Position numbers and translations under genes: made by a program
NCBI GenBank assembly: GCA_044238145.1
Contig: JBIIDT010000002.1
Span: 62,001 to 126,000 of the forward strand
Reading direction: 5' to 3'
Origin: QWPN01 sp044238145
GTDB lineage: Bacteria; Planctomycetota; Planctomycetia; Pirellulales; UBA1268
Length of the DNA stretch: 64,000 bases
Part shown: piece after piece, positions 48,624-58,184 of the stretch
How positions within the stretch are numbered: position 1 is the first letter of the stretch
How the letters are laid out: every line of letters starts with the position of its first letter
Notes under the pieces: generated by a model
What the model was told of the DNA's origin: nothing
Seen by the model: the letters and a program-made list of their open reading frames with translations, nothing else
The model's database searches: none

Positions 48624-50211
48624 GGCCGAACTTCGCTCCCTGCGAATCGCCACCGAGGCCGCCCTTGAGCGGGCCGGTCCGCTTCTTCGCGGCGGGGGGC
48701 GGCGCGGGCTCCTCGGGCAACTCCGTCTCCGGCTCGCCCGCCTGCTGCGCCGCGGGGGCCGGAGCCAGCGCCTTGATCGACAGGGACATCCGCTGCTCGT
48801 CGGGATCGACGGTGAGCACGCGGCACTCGACCGTCTGCCCTTCGCGGACGACGTCGGCCACGCTGCGGATGTGCCGCGAAGCGAGTTCGGAGATGTGGAC
48901 CAGCCCCTCCACGCCCGGCTCGAGCCGGACGAAGGCCCCGAACTGGGCGATCCGGCTCACCGTGCCCTGCACCGTGGCTCCCACGTGATACTTGTCGCCG
49001 GCCCGCTTCCACGGGCTCTCCACGAGGTCGCGGGCGGAGAGGCCGATCTTGCCGGTCTGGCGGTCGATCCGCTTGACGACCACGCGGACCTTCTGGCCGG
49101 GCTGGAGGATGTCGGCCGCGTTGGCGACCCGCTCCCACGACAGCTCGCTGACGTGCACCAGCCCCTCGACGCCGTTGCCGATGTCGACGAACGCGCCGAA
49201 GTCGCGGACGTTGCGCACGATGCCGTCGAGTTCCGTGCCCGGCTCGAGCGTCTCGAGCATCGTGGCCTTGGCATCGGCGGCCCGCTTCTCGATCACCGCC
49301 CGCCGCGAGAGCACCAGCCGCCGGGCCTCGGGAACGAGTTCCGTCACCAGGCACTCGACGGTCTGGCCCACCATCTCCTCGAGGTTCTCGACCCGCCAGG
49401 TGCTCACCAGGCTCGCGGGCATGAAGCCCCGCAGCCCGCCCACCTCGCACTCCAGGCCTCCCTTGTTGGCCGCCTTCACGTGGGCCTCGACGATCATGCC
49501 GGCCTGCAGTTGCGACCAGTCCTCGACCGCCACGGCCCGGTTGGCCGGGGCCACGTCGTAGAGGCCGTCCTCTTCGTTCCGCGACCCGACGTGCACCTCC
49601 ACCGTCGCGCCGACGGCCGGAATGTCGGCCCCCTCCTCAATCATGGCCGCGAGCCGCATCGCCCCCTGGCGCCTGGCGCCGAGATCGATGAAGGCCGTGT
49701 CCGGGCCGACGGCGAGCACGGTGCCCATGAGCCGGGTGCCCGGCTCGAGCGGGACGTCGGCCTTGCCGGCCGCGTCCGCCGCGAGCAGCGTGTCGACCTC
49801 CATGCCGGCGAGCGCGGCCTCGTAGTCGGCCTCGAGATCGTCGTCGAGCGCGGAGCGGAGGTTCGGGACGGCCACCCGCCTGGCCGGCGGCAGGACGTCG
49901 GTGAACGCCGACTTGGGCGCGGCATCGCGGCGGCGGTCCCGGCGGCCGCCACGACCAGCCGGACGGTCGCCCGCCGGCGACGAAGCCGGTGCGGCCGGCG
50001 GTGCAGGCGTCGAGGCCGCGGCCTCGGCCGACGTGGCGGGTGCCACAGCGGCTGCCGTCGCCTGCTCCGGCGGCGCCACGTACTGGTATTTCGGCGCCAG
50101 CGACGGCGGCTTCACGCCGGGCCGCTGAGTTCCGATGGGAATCCGGCGGGGCGCCGCCGATTCCGCCTCGTGTTCAGGACCGGGAACCGACTCGTCAGTT
50201 GGCGAACTCAT
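48613..50211 (-). CDS. S1-domain RNA-binding protein (ribosomal protein S1-like)
   Basis: 532 residues with four S1 domains (about 156-222, 236-303, 325-392 and 409-478). The last two are best conserved (VRDFGAFVDIGNGVEGLVHVSEL and IAQFGAFVRLEPGVEGLVHISEL in outline). The first 155 residues are Pro/Ala-rich and basic (GRGGRRDRRRD). E. coli S1 has six domains, so this is a shortened S1-like protein, likely aiding mRNA binding to ribosomes. ATG 50211 is preceded 56 bp upstream by element C copy 2. Confidence 0.88.
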   Translation of the reverse strand: MSSPTDESVPGPEHEAESAAPRRIPIGTQRPGVKPPSLAPKYQYVAPPEQATAAAVAPATSAEAAASTPAPPAAPASSPAGDRPAGRGGRRDRRRDAAPKSAFTDVLPPARRVAVPNLRSALDDDLEADYEAALAGMEVDTLLAADAAGKADVPLEPGTRLMGTVLAVGPDTAFIDLGARRQGAMRLAAMIEEGADIPAVGATVEVHVGSRNEEDGLYDVAPANRAVAVEDWSQLQAGMIVEAHVKAANKGGLECEVGGLRGFMPASLVSTWRVENLEEMVGQTVECLVTELVPEARRLVLSRRAVIEKRAADAKATMLETLEPGTELDGIVRNVRDFGAFVDIGNGVEGLVHVSELSWERVANAADILQPGQKVRVVVKRIDRQTGKIGLSARDLVESPWKRAGDKYHVGATVQGTVSRIAQFGAFVRLEPGVEGLVHISELASRHIRSVADVVREGQTVECRVLTVDPDEQRMSLSIKALAPAPAAQQAGEPETELPEEPAPPPAAKKRTGPLKGGLGGDSQGAKFGLRW

Positions 50212-50267
50212 GCGATTGCCTCGGTCCTCGGGTATTCCGTCCATCCGGCCGCTCGAGGAGCCGGGGG

Positions 50268-50351
50268 ATCGGGGGAAGTCAGGCTTGTCTTCGCCGAGGG
50301 ACGCAAGGCGAAGACACGTATCCTCGCCTCCGAAGCCGAGGCTTTCACCGT
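50268..50351 (-). promoter_or_regulatory. Element C, copy 2: conserved leader upstream of the S1 gene
   Basis: The 13-base box (50268-50280) and 35-base block (50317-50351) match copy 1 at 47 of 48 positions. The spacer is 36 bases rather than 12 and contains its own perfect 10-bp hairpin TGTCTTCGCC/GGCGAAGACA (50287-50316). The box ends 56 bp before the S1 start codon. The remaining bases of 50212-50418 hold nothing else recognised. Confidence 0.6.
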
Positions 50352-50418
50352 CCCCCGGCGGACCACGTCGTCGTGGGATCAATCACACCATGTGGTCGCG
50401 TAACGTCAATCCGAACAA

Positions 50419-50502
50419 TGCGGGAAACAGGACTTGAACCTGCACGGTATTACTACCACCAGGCCCTCAACCTGGCGCGTCTGCCAATTCCGCCATTCCC
50501 GC
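50419..50502 (-). tRNA. tRNA-Leu (GAG)
   Basis: An 84-nt class II tRNA on the minus strand. Acceptor GCGGGAA/TTCCCGC with discriminator A, anticodon stem CCAGG/CCTGG with loop TTGAGGG (anticodon GAG), a long variable arm and T arm GCAGG-TTCAAGT-CCTGT. The long variable arm fits Leu. Confidence 0.95.
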
Positions 50503-50546
50503 GGAGACACCAGGCATTCTCGACCGGTTCGGCCGCCAGTCAAGCC

Positions 50547-51185
50547 TCACGCGTCCCTGCGGGCTGGGGCCGAAGCGGGTAGCCGATCGAACCGCTCCGC
50601 GAGCGCCCCGCAGGCCTCCCGCACGGCGACGATCCCCGCGAACACCGCGAGGCTCCAGCCGACGTCGCCGAGCGGACGGTAGAACGGCAAGGCCGCGGTG
50701 AAGCAGGCCGCCAGCCCCGCCGGCGAGTGCTCGTACTGGGAGGTGAAGGCCCAGTGGGCGAGGTTCGTGGCGAGGAAGAACACGAGCGAGCCGGCGGCCG
50801 CGCCGCCGAGCACGGCGGCCCAGCGCCGGCGGTTGACGAGACCGCCGAGCAGCACCGGCCAGGCCGAGGCGGCGTAGACGACGGCCGCGATTCCCCAACT
50901 GCCGTACTCCGGCTCGAAGCAGTTGCTCAGCGCCAGGGCTGCGAGCGGCGCCGCCGCGGCGAGCAGCCGATTGGGGAACAGGGCGCCGGCGGCCAGCGCG
51001 ATCGCCGTCAGCGGCGTCACGTTCCAGAGGCGGACGCCCCCCCACTCCGGCTGCCAGAGCCGACCCGCGACCGCGACGGCGACGAGGGCCAGCCAGGCCA
51101 GTTCGGGCGCGGGCGAGACGCTGCCCTGCAGGCTGCACCACGCCGCCGTGCGCCGCTGGAAACCATCGTGGGACACGTGCGTCAT
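50547..51185 (-). CDS. DUF6580-like integral membrane protein
   Basis: 212 residues with about five hydrophobic segments (LAWLALVAVAVAGRL; VTPLTAIALAAGALF; LLAAAAPLAALALSN; WPVLLGGLVNRR; AAGSLVFFLATNLAHW). The pattern NVTPLTAIALAAGALFPNR and FFLATNLAHWAF resembles the DUF6580 family, which is related to small ECF-transporter membrane subunits; no substrate is known. ATG 51185. Divergent from the fatty-acid oxidation operon. Confidence 0.78.
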   Translation of the reverse strand: MTHVSHDGFQRRTAAWCSLQGSVSPAPELAWLALVAVAVAGRLWQPEWGGVRLWNVTPLTAIALAAGALFPNRLLAAAAPLAALALSNCFEPEYGSWGIAAVVYAASAWPVLLGGLVNRRRWAAVLGGAAAGSLVFFLATNLAHWAFTSQYEHSPAGLAACFTAALPFYRPLGDVGWSLAVFAGIVAVREACGALAERFDRLPASAPARRDA

Positions 51186-51317
51186 GGGAGATCGACCTCC
51201 GTGGCGTTTCCTGGACTCGGTGCCGGGGCGGCGACGCGGGCCTCGGGCCGTCGCCGGACAGCCGATACACTACCGGTTTTCCCATCCACGGCAAGCGAAA
51301 CCGCGGAAACCACGTTC

Positions 51318-53504
51318 ATGCCAGCGGCCGCACCGCAGCCCGCCACCCTGGTGGTCGACGACTTCGACGACGGCCTCGTGGGGCTGTCGTTCGTGGTTCC
51401 CGACCACCGGCACAACGTGCTCACCGCCGCGGTGCTGGCCGACCTGGCGGCGGCCCTCGACCGCCTGGAGGACAGGCCGCTGCGGTACCGCCCCAAGGGG
51501 CTCGTCCTCCGCTCCGGACGCGAGGGCTCGTTCTTCGCCGGCGCCGACGTGGCCCGCCTCGCCGACGTCCGCGGTCAGTCCGAGTCCGAGATCGTGCGGG
51601 CGTGCGACGCCGGCCGGGAGCTCTTCGCCCGGCTCTCGCGGCTGCCGTGGCCGAGCGTGGCGGTCATCGACGGCGTCTGCCTCGGCGGCGGCCTCGAACT
51701 GGCGCTGGCCTGCGACATGCGGGTGGCGACCGACGCCGAGCACACGCTGCTCGGGTTTCCGGAGGTGAAGCTCGGCCTGCTGCCGGGCTGGGGCGGCACG
51801 GTGCGGCTGCCGCGGCTCATCGGCCCCGGGCCGGCGGTGGAGTTCGCGGCGGCGGGCGAGAACGTGGCGGGGGCGGCGGCCGCCCGGATGGGCCTCGTCG
51901 ATGCCTGCGTGCCGGCCGACCAGGCGTTGGAGACGGCGCGGCGGCTCGTGGAAATGCACGGCCTCGGCGGCCTCGTCGCCGACCGCCGGCGGCGGCAGGC
52001 CGAACCGGTCGACCTCGATCCGACCGAACGGGAGTTCCTCGAGGCGACCACGGCGGCCGTGATTCTCGGCCGCACCGGCGGCCACTATCCCGCGCCCCCC
52101 GCGATCCTGCGGACGATCCTCGCGGGCTCGGCCGTCGACGCGTCCGCCGCCGGGGCGATCGAGTCGGCGGCTTTCGCGAAGCTCGCCCGCACGCCCGTCG
52201 CCGGCCAGTTGTTGCGGGTGTTCACGATCGGCGAGCGGAACCGCCGCGATCCCGGGGTCGGCGGAGCCGACGCGGAGGGCGAGCCGGCGGTCGCGGAGCC
52301 CCGCACGGCGCCGGCGGTGATCGGCGCCGGCATCATGGGGGCGGGGATCGCCGCCGCCCACCTGCGGGCGGGCTTTTCCGTGGCGCTCGTCGACGTCGAC
52401 CCGGCCGCGATCGCGGGTGCGGCGGCCGGCATCCTCGACGAGGCGGCCTGGGACCGGGCCAGCCGGCGGACCGACCCGGCGCGGGCCCTCGCTCTCGCGG
52501 GCCGGCTCCGCGGCGGCGCCGAACTGGCGGCCGTCGCCGGCTGCGACCTCGTGATCGAGAGCGTCACCGAGCGGACGGACGTCAAGCAGCAGGTGCTCGC
52601 CGACATTGAGCGGCTCGTGGCGGCCGATGCGATCATCGCCACCAACACCTCCACCAATCCCATCGCCAGGCTGGCCGACGGCCTCGCCGACCCGGCGCGG
52701 TTCTGCGGCATGCACTTCTTCAATCCCGTGCGCCGGATGACGCTGGTGGAGGTCGTCCGCGGGCCGGCGACGAGCGACGCGACCGTGGCTGCGGTCGTGG
52801 CCCACGCCAAGCGGCTCGGCAAGTGCCCGATCGTGGTCCGCGACAGCCCGGGCTTCCTCGTGAACCGCATTCTCATGCCCTACCTGCACGAGGCGGTGGA
52901 AATGGTCCGCGAGGGCGTCGATTGCGGGCGGATCGACCGCGTGGCCCGTGGCTTCGGCATGCCGATGGGGCCGATCGAGCTCTACGACATGATCGGCCTC
53001 GACACGGCCTTCTACGCCGGGCTCGTGATGAGCGCGGCCTTCGGCGACCGGATCGAGGCCTCGCCGGTGATTCCCGCGCTCGTCAAGTCGGGCCGGCTGG
53101 GCCGGAAGAGCGGCTGCGGCTTCTACGCCTACGCCTCGGCCGCCCAGAAGGCCCGGATCCTCGGCGCCGACGTGGGCGCCGCCGACCTGATCGGCCGCTA
53201 CGCGCTCCCGGCCCGCGAGACGAGCGACCGCACGATCGCCGACCGGCTCCTGCTGCCGATGCTTCTGGAGGCGGTTCGCGCCCTCGACGCGGGGCTCGTC
53301 CGCGACGGCCGCGACATCGATCTGGCCGTGATCCACGCCCTCGGGTTCCCCGCCTTCCGCGGCGGCCTGCTGGCGTGGGCCGACTCGCTCGGCGCCGCGG
53401 AGGTGGTCCGCCGCCTCGCCCCGCTGGCCGACCTCGGCCCGCGGATGGTGCCCTCCGAGCGGCTCGTCGCCATGGCCCGTGACGGATCGCGATTCACCGC
53501 CTGA
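51318..53504 (+). CDS. fadJ: Enoyl-CoA hydratase / 3-hydroxyacyl-CoA dehydrogenase (FadB/FadJ type)
   Basis: 728 residues. The N-terminal crotonase domain has the two catalytic Glu: GGGLE (about 127) and GFPE (about 149) before LGLLPGWGGTVRLPRL. The NAD-binding domain contains VIGAGIMGAGIAAAHL (about 335) and the dehydrogenase His lies in MHFFNPVRRMTLVEVVRG. It catalyses the second and third steps of beta-oxidation. ATG 51318. TACACT at about 51264 may be a -10. The thiolase gene follows after 14 bp and the synthetase-dehydrogenase fusion after it, so one operon encodes the whole spiral. Confidence 0.94.
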   Translation: MPAAAPQPATLVVDDFDDGLVGLSFVVPDHRHNVLTAAVLADLAAALDRLEDRPLRYRPKGLVLRSGREGSFFAGADVARLADVRGQSESEIVRACDAGRELFARLSRLPWPSVAVIDGVCLGGGLELALACDMRVATDAEHTLLGFPEVKLGLLPGWGGTVRLPRLIGPGPAVEFAAAGENVAGAAAARMGLVDACVPADQALETARRLVEMHGLGGLVADRRRRQAEPVDLDPTEREFLEATTAAVILGRTGGHYPAPPAILRTILAGSAVDASAAGAIESAAFAKLARTPVAGQLLRVFTIGERNRRDPGVGGADAEGEPAVAEPRTAPAVIGAGIMGAGIAAAHLRAGFSVALVDVDPAAIAGAAAGILDEAAWDRASRRTDPARALALAGRLRGGAELAAVAGCDLVIESVTERTDVKQQVLADIERLVAADAIIATNTSTNPIARLADGLADPARFCGMHFFNPVRRMTLVEVVRGPATSDATVAAVVAHAKRLGKCPIVVRDSPGFLVNRILMPYLHEAVEMVREGVDCGRIDRVARGFGMPMGPIELYDMIGLDTAFYAGLVMSAAFGDRIEASPVIPALVKSGRLGRKSGCGFYAYASAAQKARILGADVGAADLIGRYALPARETSDRTIADRLLLPMLLEAVRALDAGLVRDGRDIDLAVIHALGFPAFRGGLLAWADSLGAAEVVRRLAPLADLGPRMVPSERLVAMARDGSRFTA

Positions 53505-53518
53505 ACCCCGGACCTCCG

Positions 53519-54709
53519 ATGCGCGCCACGCCCCATCCCGACACCGAGCCAGTCGTCGTGGCCTGCTGCCGCACCGCCATCGGCCGCGCCCATCCCGACC
53601 GCGGCATCTTCCGCCACGTCCGCGGCGACGAGCTGGCCGCCGCCGTGATCGCCGCCGCCGTCGACCGCTCTGGCGTCGATCCGGCCACGATCGAAGATGT
53701 CGTGCTCGGGGCGACGCAGCAGCGCGGCGAGCTCGGCGGCAACGCGGGCCGGCTGGCGGGGCTCCTGGCAGGGCTGCCGTTCGCCGCGGCGGGCACGAGC
53801 GTCAACCGCCTCTGCGGGTCGTCGCTGCAGGCCCTCGCCCAGGCCTGCCACGCGATCGTCGCCGGCGCGGAGGACGTGCAGGTGGTGGCCGGCGTCGACC
53901 ACATGCACCACCTACCGATGGACTCCGCGGTGGACATCCATCCGCGGGTGCTGGCCCGCTCGAGCCGCGGCATGCTCTCGATGGGGCTGACGGCCGAGCA
54001 CCTCGCCGCGGCCCACGGGATCTCGCGCCGCCGCCAGGAGGAATACGCCCTCGAGAGCCACCGGCGGGCGGCCCGGGCCTGCGACGCCGGGCTGTTCGAG
54101 GACGAGATCGTGCCGGTCGTGGGCCACGACGAGACCGGCGCCGTGGCCGCGGCCGTCCGCGACCAGTCGATTCGCCCCGACACGAGCCTCGAGGCCATGG
54201 CGGGGCTCGAGCCGGTGTTCCTGCCCCGGCTGGGCACGGTCACGGCGGCGACGAGCGCCCCGGTGAGCGACGGCGCCGCGGCGCTGGTCGTGATGTCGCG
54301 GGCCGAGGCGGTCCGCCAGCGGCTCGAGCCCTGGGCCCGCATCGTGGCCACGGCCGTGGTGGGCGTGCCGCCTGCCGTGATGGGCACGGGCCCGATCGCC
54401 GCCACGCGGAAACTGCTCGCCCGGGTCGCGGACCGCGGCATCACCCGCGACGACATCGAACTCGTCGAACTCAACGAGGCCTTCGCCGCCCAGGCCCTGC
54501 ACTGCATCGACGAGATCGGCCTCGATCCCGACCGGGTCAACGTCCGCGGCGGGTCGCTGGCGATCGGCCACCCGCTGGGCGCGTCGGGGGCGCGGATCGC
54601 GACCACGCTGTTGCACGCGATGCGCGACACCCGCGCGCGGCTCGGCCTGGCCACGATGTGCATCGGTCTCGGCCAGGGGATCGCGGTGCTCTTCGAGCGG
54701 TGCGAGTGA
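53519..54709 (+). CDS. fadA: Acetyl-CoA acyltransferase (3-ketoacyl-CoA thiolase)
   Basis: 396 residues. Cleaves 3-ketoacyl-CoA to acetyl-CoA and a shortened acyl-CoA. The acylated Cys lies in NRLCGSSLQAL (about 99), the His in AIGHPLGASGARI (about 350) and the second Cys in MCIGLGQG (about 380). Length and motifs are standard. ATG 53519 is used. It lies 14 bp after the hydratase-dehydrogenase gene and 10 bp before the fusion gene. Confidence 0.95.
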   Translation: MRATPHPDTEPVVVACCRTAIGRAHPDRGIFRHVRGDELAAAVIAAAVDRSGVDPATIEDVVLGATQQRGELGGNAGRLAGLLAGLPFAAAGTSVNRLCGSSLQALAQACHAIVAGAEDVQVVAGVDHMHHLPMDSAVDIHPRVLARSSRGMLSMGLTAEHLAAAHGISRRRQEEYALESHRRAARACDAGLFEDEIVPVVGHDETGAVAAAVRDQSIRPDTSLEAMAGLEPVFLPRLGTVTAATSAPVSDGAAALVVMSRAEAVRQRLEPWARIVATAVVGVPPAVMGTGPIAATRKLLARVADRGITRDDIELVELNEAFAAQALHCIDEIGLDPDRVNVRGGSLAIGHPLGASGARIATTLLHAMRDTRARLGLATMCIGLGQGIAVLFERCE

Positions 54710-54719
54710 GGGGAGCCGC

Positions 54720-57700
54720 ATGTCGATCGTCCTGCCCCAGCCCCGCACGTCGCCCGCCCCGTTGGCCGCCCCGCCCGCGGAGTCGCTCGTCGGGCTCCTC
54801 GCCGCCCGCGTCGCCGCCACCGGCGACCGGATCGCCGTCGTCGATCCGCTCACGCCGGGCGGCGCCGCCTGGACGTGGGCGGAACTGACGGCGGCCGCGC
54901 TCGATCTCGCGGAGCGTCTCGAGGCGGCCGGATTCGTCCGCGGCGACCGGGTGGCCCACGTCGGCAGCCACGGTCCCGACTGGATCGCCGTCGACCTGGC
55001 CTGCCTGCTCGCCGGAATCGTGCACGTGGCGTTGCACGACGAGCCGGGCTTCGAGCCCACCGCCGGCAGCCTCGACTGGCTCGGCCTGCGGGGCTGCATC
55101 ACCAGCGGCGGCCGGCGGCCGCCGCGGACGCCGGGCCCGAGCCTCGATGCCGCAGGCGCGGTCTCCGGATGCCGCGGCCGGGCCGTCGACCTCGGGGCGG
55201 TGCGCGAGCGGCTCGGGCGCCGGGAGCGGGAGTGCGATCCGGACGCGGCCTGCACGATCGTGCTCTCGTCCGGCACGACCGGCCTGCCGCATGGCGTGAT
55301 CCACGGCCAGCGGGGCCTGGCGGCCAACGCGGTCGCCGCGAGCGCCGGGTTCCTGGACGACCCGCGGGACGTGCGCCTCGCCTGGCTGCCGATGAGTCAC
55401 GCGCTCGCCCGCACGGGCGACCTGTCCACGGCGATCGTCCGCGGCGGCTGCCTGAACGTGGTTCGCGACCGCAGCCGCGTGCTCGAAGCCTGTGCGGCCC
55501 TGCCGCCGACGGTGATCCTCGGCGTGCCCGCGTTCTTCGAGCGGCTCGAGGGCGGCGTGCGGGCCGGGCGGATCGCCGACCTGCGGACCGCGCTGGGCGG
55601 CGAGGTCCGCACCTGCATCTCGGGTGGCGCGCCGCTGCGGCGACGGACGGCCGAGTGCTTCGCCGCCGCCGGTGTGCCGCTCGTCGAGGGCTACGGCCTG
55701 GCGGAGGCGGGGCCCGTGGTCGCGCTGTCCAACCCGCGGATCGCACGGCCGGGCACCGTGGGGCCGCCGCTGCCGGGCATCGAGCTTGCGATCGACGACC
55801 GCGATGGCTCCCGCGGTCAGTTGCTCGTGCGGACGCCGAGTCGCGGCCTGGGGATCGTGCGGCCGCCGGCGCCGGGTGAGGACCGCGACGCGGGACCGGC
55901 GGCCCTCGAGCCGCTGCCGGAGTGGCTGCCGACCGGCGACCTGGCGGCGATCGACGCCGACGGCCACCTGCGGATCACGGGGCGTGCGGCCGAGCGGCTC
56001 GTCCTCTCCACCGGCGTGAAGCTGCCACCGGCGGAGGTCGAGCGGGCGCTCGCCGAGGACGCCGCGGTCGCGCAGGTGTGCGTGGTCGGCGACGGGCTGC
56101 GGTTTCCCGTCGCGCTCGTCGTGCCGGAGCCCGCGGCCGTGCGCCGGTTCGTGAAGCGACTCGGCCTCCGCGTCTTCAGCCGGCGGGCAGCGCTGACGCA
56201 TCCGCGGGTCGTCGGGTGGATGGCCCGCCGCCTGGCCCGCCGCCAGCGTTCGCTGCCCGCGGCCTGGCAGGTGCGCCGGGTCGTGCTCGTGGGCCGGCCG
56301 TTCGATGCGGCCCGCGGCGAGGCGACGCCATCCTTCAAGCTCAAGCGGTCAACGATCGCCGCTCACTTCGCTCCGCGGATCGCGGCGGCGGCGGCCGAGC
56401 GGCCGCCGCGGTGGGTCGGCCGCGTGTCGACGGCCGCGGGGGAACGACCGGAGGCCACCGGGCGGCCGGTGTCGTGGCTGAACGGCAGCGTGTGGGCGAG
56501 GGGCGACGTGCGGCGGGGCGGCTTCGACGTGGCGGCCGCAGTCGCCGCCGGGCCGCTTCGCGACGCGGTGGCGACCGTCCTCGACCGCACGTCGGCCGCC
56601 CTCGCCCGGCTGCGTGCCGAGGGCCTGCTCTACGATCCCGTCGGCGGTCCGCCGGCCGCCTCAGCGCCCCTCGCCGACGCCCCGCCGCCGCCGACCGGCC
56701 GGTTCTCCGCCGCCGCCGAAGAGGCCCTCGGCGCCGCCGGCCTGTGGGGGCTCGCCGTGCCCGCGGCGTTCGGCGGCGTGGGGGCGGGCGTCGGCGAACT
56801 GGCCCGGTCGATCACCCGCGTCGCCGCCGACTGCCCGACGGCTGCGGGCCTGCTCGCCGTGCACTCGTCGATCGGTGCGGTGTCGGCGGTCGTCGCCTTC
56901 GGCACCGACGAGCAGCGCCGCCGCCACCTGCCGGACCTGGCGCGGGGCCGGCCGCTCTCGATCTTCGGCGGCACCGAGCCCGAGGTCGGCTGCGATCTCG
57001 GTGCCGTGCGGGCGACGCTCGAGCGGCACGAAAGCGGCCTGCGGCTCACCGGCACGAAGATGTTCATCACGGGCGCGACCCACGGGCGGCTCGTGAAGAT
57101 CCTGGCCCTGCTCGACGGCCGGCCTGTCGTGGCGCTTGTCAGGCTGCCCGACGCGGACGGTCCCGCCTTCCGCCTGCGGCACTATCCGCTCCATCCGCTC
57201 AAGCATGCCCACAACGCGGCCCTCGAGTTCGTCGGGTTCCCGGTTGTGGAAGCGGACCTGCTCGCCCCGCCGGCGGGGCGCGACGGCATGGCGGTCGTGT
57301 GGCACGGGCTGAACCGGGGCCGCGTCACGCTCGCCGCGCAGGCCGCCGGCACGCTGCGCATCATGCTCCGGCACGCCGCCGAGCACGCCCGGCGGCGGAA
57401 GACCTGGGGCCGGCCGATCGCCGACCGGGAACTCGTGCAGGGGCGGCTCGCGCGGATCGCGGCCGGGATCGTGGCCTGCGACGCGCTGGCCGGCTGGGCG
57501 GCCGCGGCCCTCGACGCGGGACAGCCGGGTGAACTGGAGGCGATCGTCGCGAAGGTGACCGCGAGCGAGTGCGTGCGGCAGGCGGCGATCGACGCGCTGG
57601 GCATCCACGGCGGTCGGGCGTTCCTCGTCGGGCATCCGCTCGGCGACTCGTTCCACGACCACTTCGCCGTCACGGTCTACGAGGGCGAGAGCGACCTGCT

Positions 57701-58163
57701 GGGGCTGGCGCTCTTCAAGGGTCTCGCGAAGGGCCATCCGCTGGCCGCGGAGGTCGACTCTTCCCGCCTGCGGAGGGCCGGCGCCTGGCTCGCCTGGCGG
57801 GTGGCAGGTCTCGCGGCCGGCGGCACGCCCGCCGAGGCCACGATCGCCGACGACCGGCTGCGCGGGCACGCGCTGCGGGCGCGAAAGCTCCTCGCCGCCG
57901 CCGCCGTGCGGATCGACCGGGCGATCCGCCACCACGGCCGGCGGCTGGCCGATCGGCAGCTGGAGGTGGGGGCGCTCGCGGCGGAGGTCCGAGAATTGGT
58001 GGGCGTGATCGCCGTGGCCCACCATGCGGCGGCCGCCGGCGGGCCCGGTGCCGCCGCCGACTGCTGGTGCCGGCTCGCGGTCGCCCGGGCGACCGGGCGG
58101 AAGCCGACGGTCGCCGATCACGCCGCGCTCGCCGCCCTCGGCCGCGCGCTCGCCGCCGAGTGA
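54720..58163 (+). CDS. Fused acyl-CoA synthetase and acyl-CoA dehydrogenase
   Basis: 1147 residues. Residues 1-545 are an AMP-binding acyl-CoA synthetase: P-loop TIVLSSGTTGLPHG (usual Lys replaced by His), EGYGLAEAGP, PTGDLAAIDADG and the late TPSFKLKRSTI typical of long-chain synthetases. A linker (about 545-655) leads to an acyl-CoA dehydrogenase (about 660-1020) with GLWGLAVPAAFGGVG, the FAD-contact GTKMFITGATH, GRPIADRELVQGRLARIA and catalytic Glu in VYEGESD (about 988). A helical tail follows (to 1147). It can activate and oxidise fatty acids in one polypeptide, the first two steps of the operon's pathway. There is no frameshift and no stop within; the fusion is real in this sequence. 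Confidence 0.93.
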   Translation: MSIVLPQPRTSPAPLAAPPAESLVGLLAARVAATGDRIAVVDPLTPGGAAWTWAELTAAALDLAERLEAAGFVRGDRVAHVGSHGPDWIAVDLACLLAGIVHVALHDEPGFEPTAGSLDWLGLRGCITSGGRRPPRTPGPSLDAAGAVSGCRGRAVDLGAVRERLGRRERECDPDAACTIVLSSGTTGLPHGVIHGQRGLAANAVAASAGFLDDPRDVRLAWLPMSHALARTGDLSTAIVRGGCLNVVRDRSRVLEACAALPPTVILGVPAFFERLEGGVRAGRIADLRTALGGEVRTCISGGAPLRRRTAECFAAAGVPLVEGYGLAEAGPVVALSNPRIARPGTVGPPLPGIELAIDDRDGSRGQLLVRTPSRGLGIVRPPAPGEDRDAGPAALEPLPEWLPTGDLAAIDADGHLRITGRAAERLVLSTGVKLPPAEVERALAEDAAVAQVCVVGDGLRFPVALVVPEPAAVRRFVKRLGLRVFSRRAALTHPRVVGWMARRLARRQRSLPAAWQVRRVVLVGRPFDAARGEATPSFKLKRSTIAAHFAPRIAAAAAERPPRWVGRVSTAAGERPEATGRPVSWLNGSVWARGDVRRGGFDVAAAVAAGPLRDAVATVLDRTSAALARLRAEGLLYDPVGGPPAASAPLADAPPPPTGRFSAAAEEALGAAGLWGLAVPAAFGGVGAGVGELARSITRVAADCPTAAGLLAVHSSIGAVSAVVAFGTDEQRRRHLPDLARGRPLSIFGGTEPEVGCDLGAVRATLERHESGLRLTGTKMFITGATHGRLVKILALLDGRPVVALVRLPDADGPAFRLRHYPLHPLKHAHNAALEFVGFPVVEADLLAPPAGRDGMAVVWHGLNRGRVTLAAQAAGTLRIMLRHAAEHARRRKTWGRPIADRELVQGRLARIAAGIVACDALAGWAAAALDAGQPGELEAIVAKVTASECVRQAAIDALGIHGGRAFLVGHPLGDSFHDHFAVTVYEGESDLLGLALFKGLAKGHPLAAEVDSSRLRRAGAWLAWRVAGLAAGGTPAEATIADDRLRGHALRARKLLAAAAVRIDRAIRHHGRRLADRQLEVGALAAEVRELVGVIAVAHHAAAAGGPGAAADCWCRLAVARATGRKPTVADHAALAALGRALAAE

Positions 58164-58184
58164 TCGGTGGGATGGACGGCGGGT

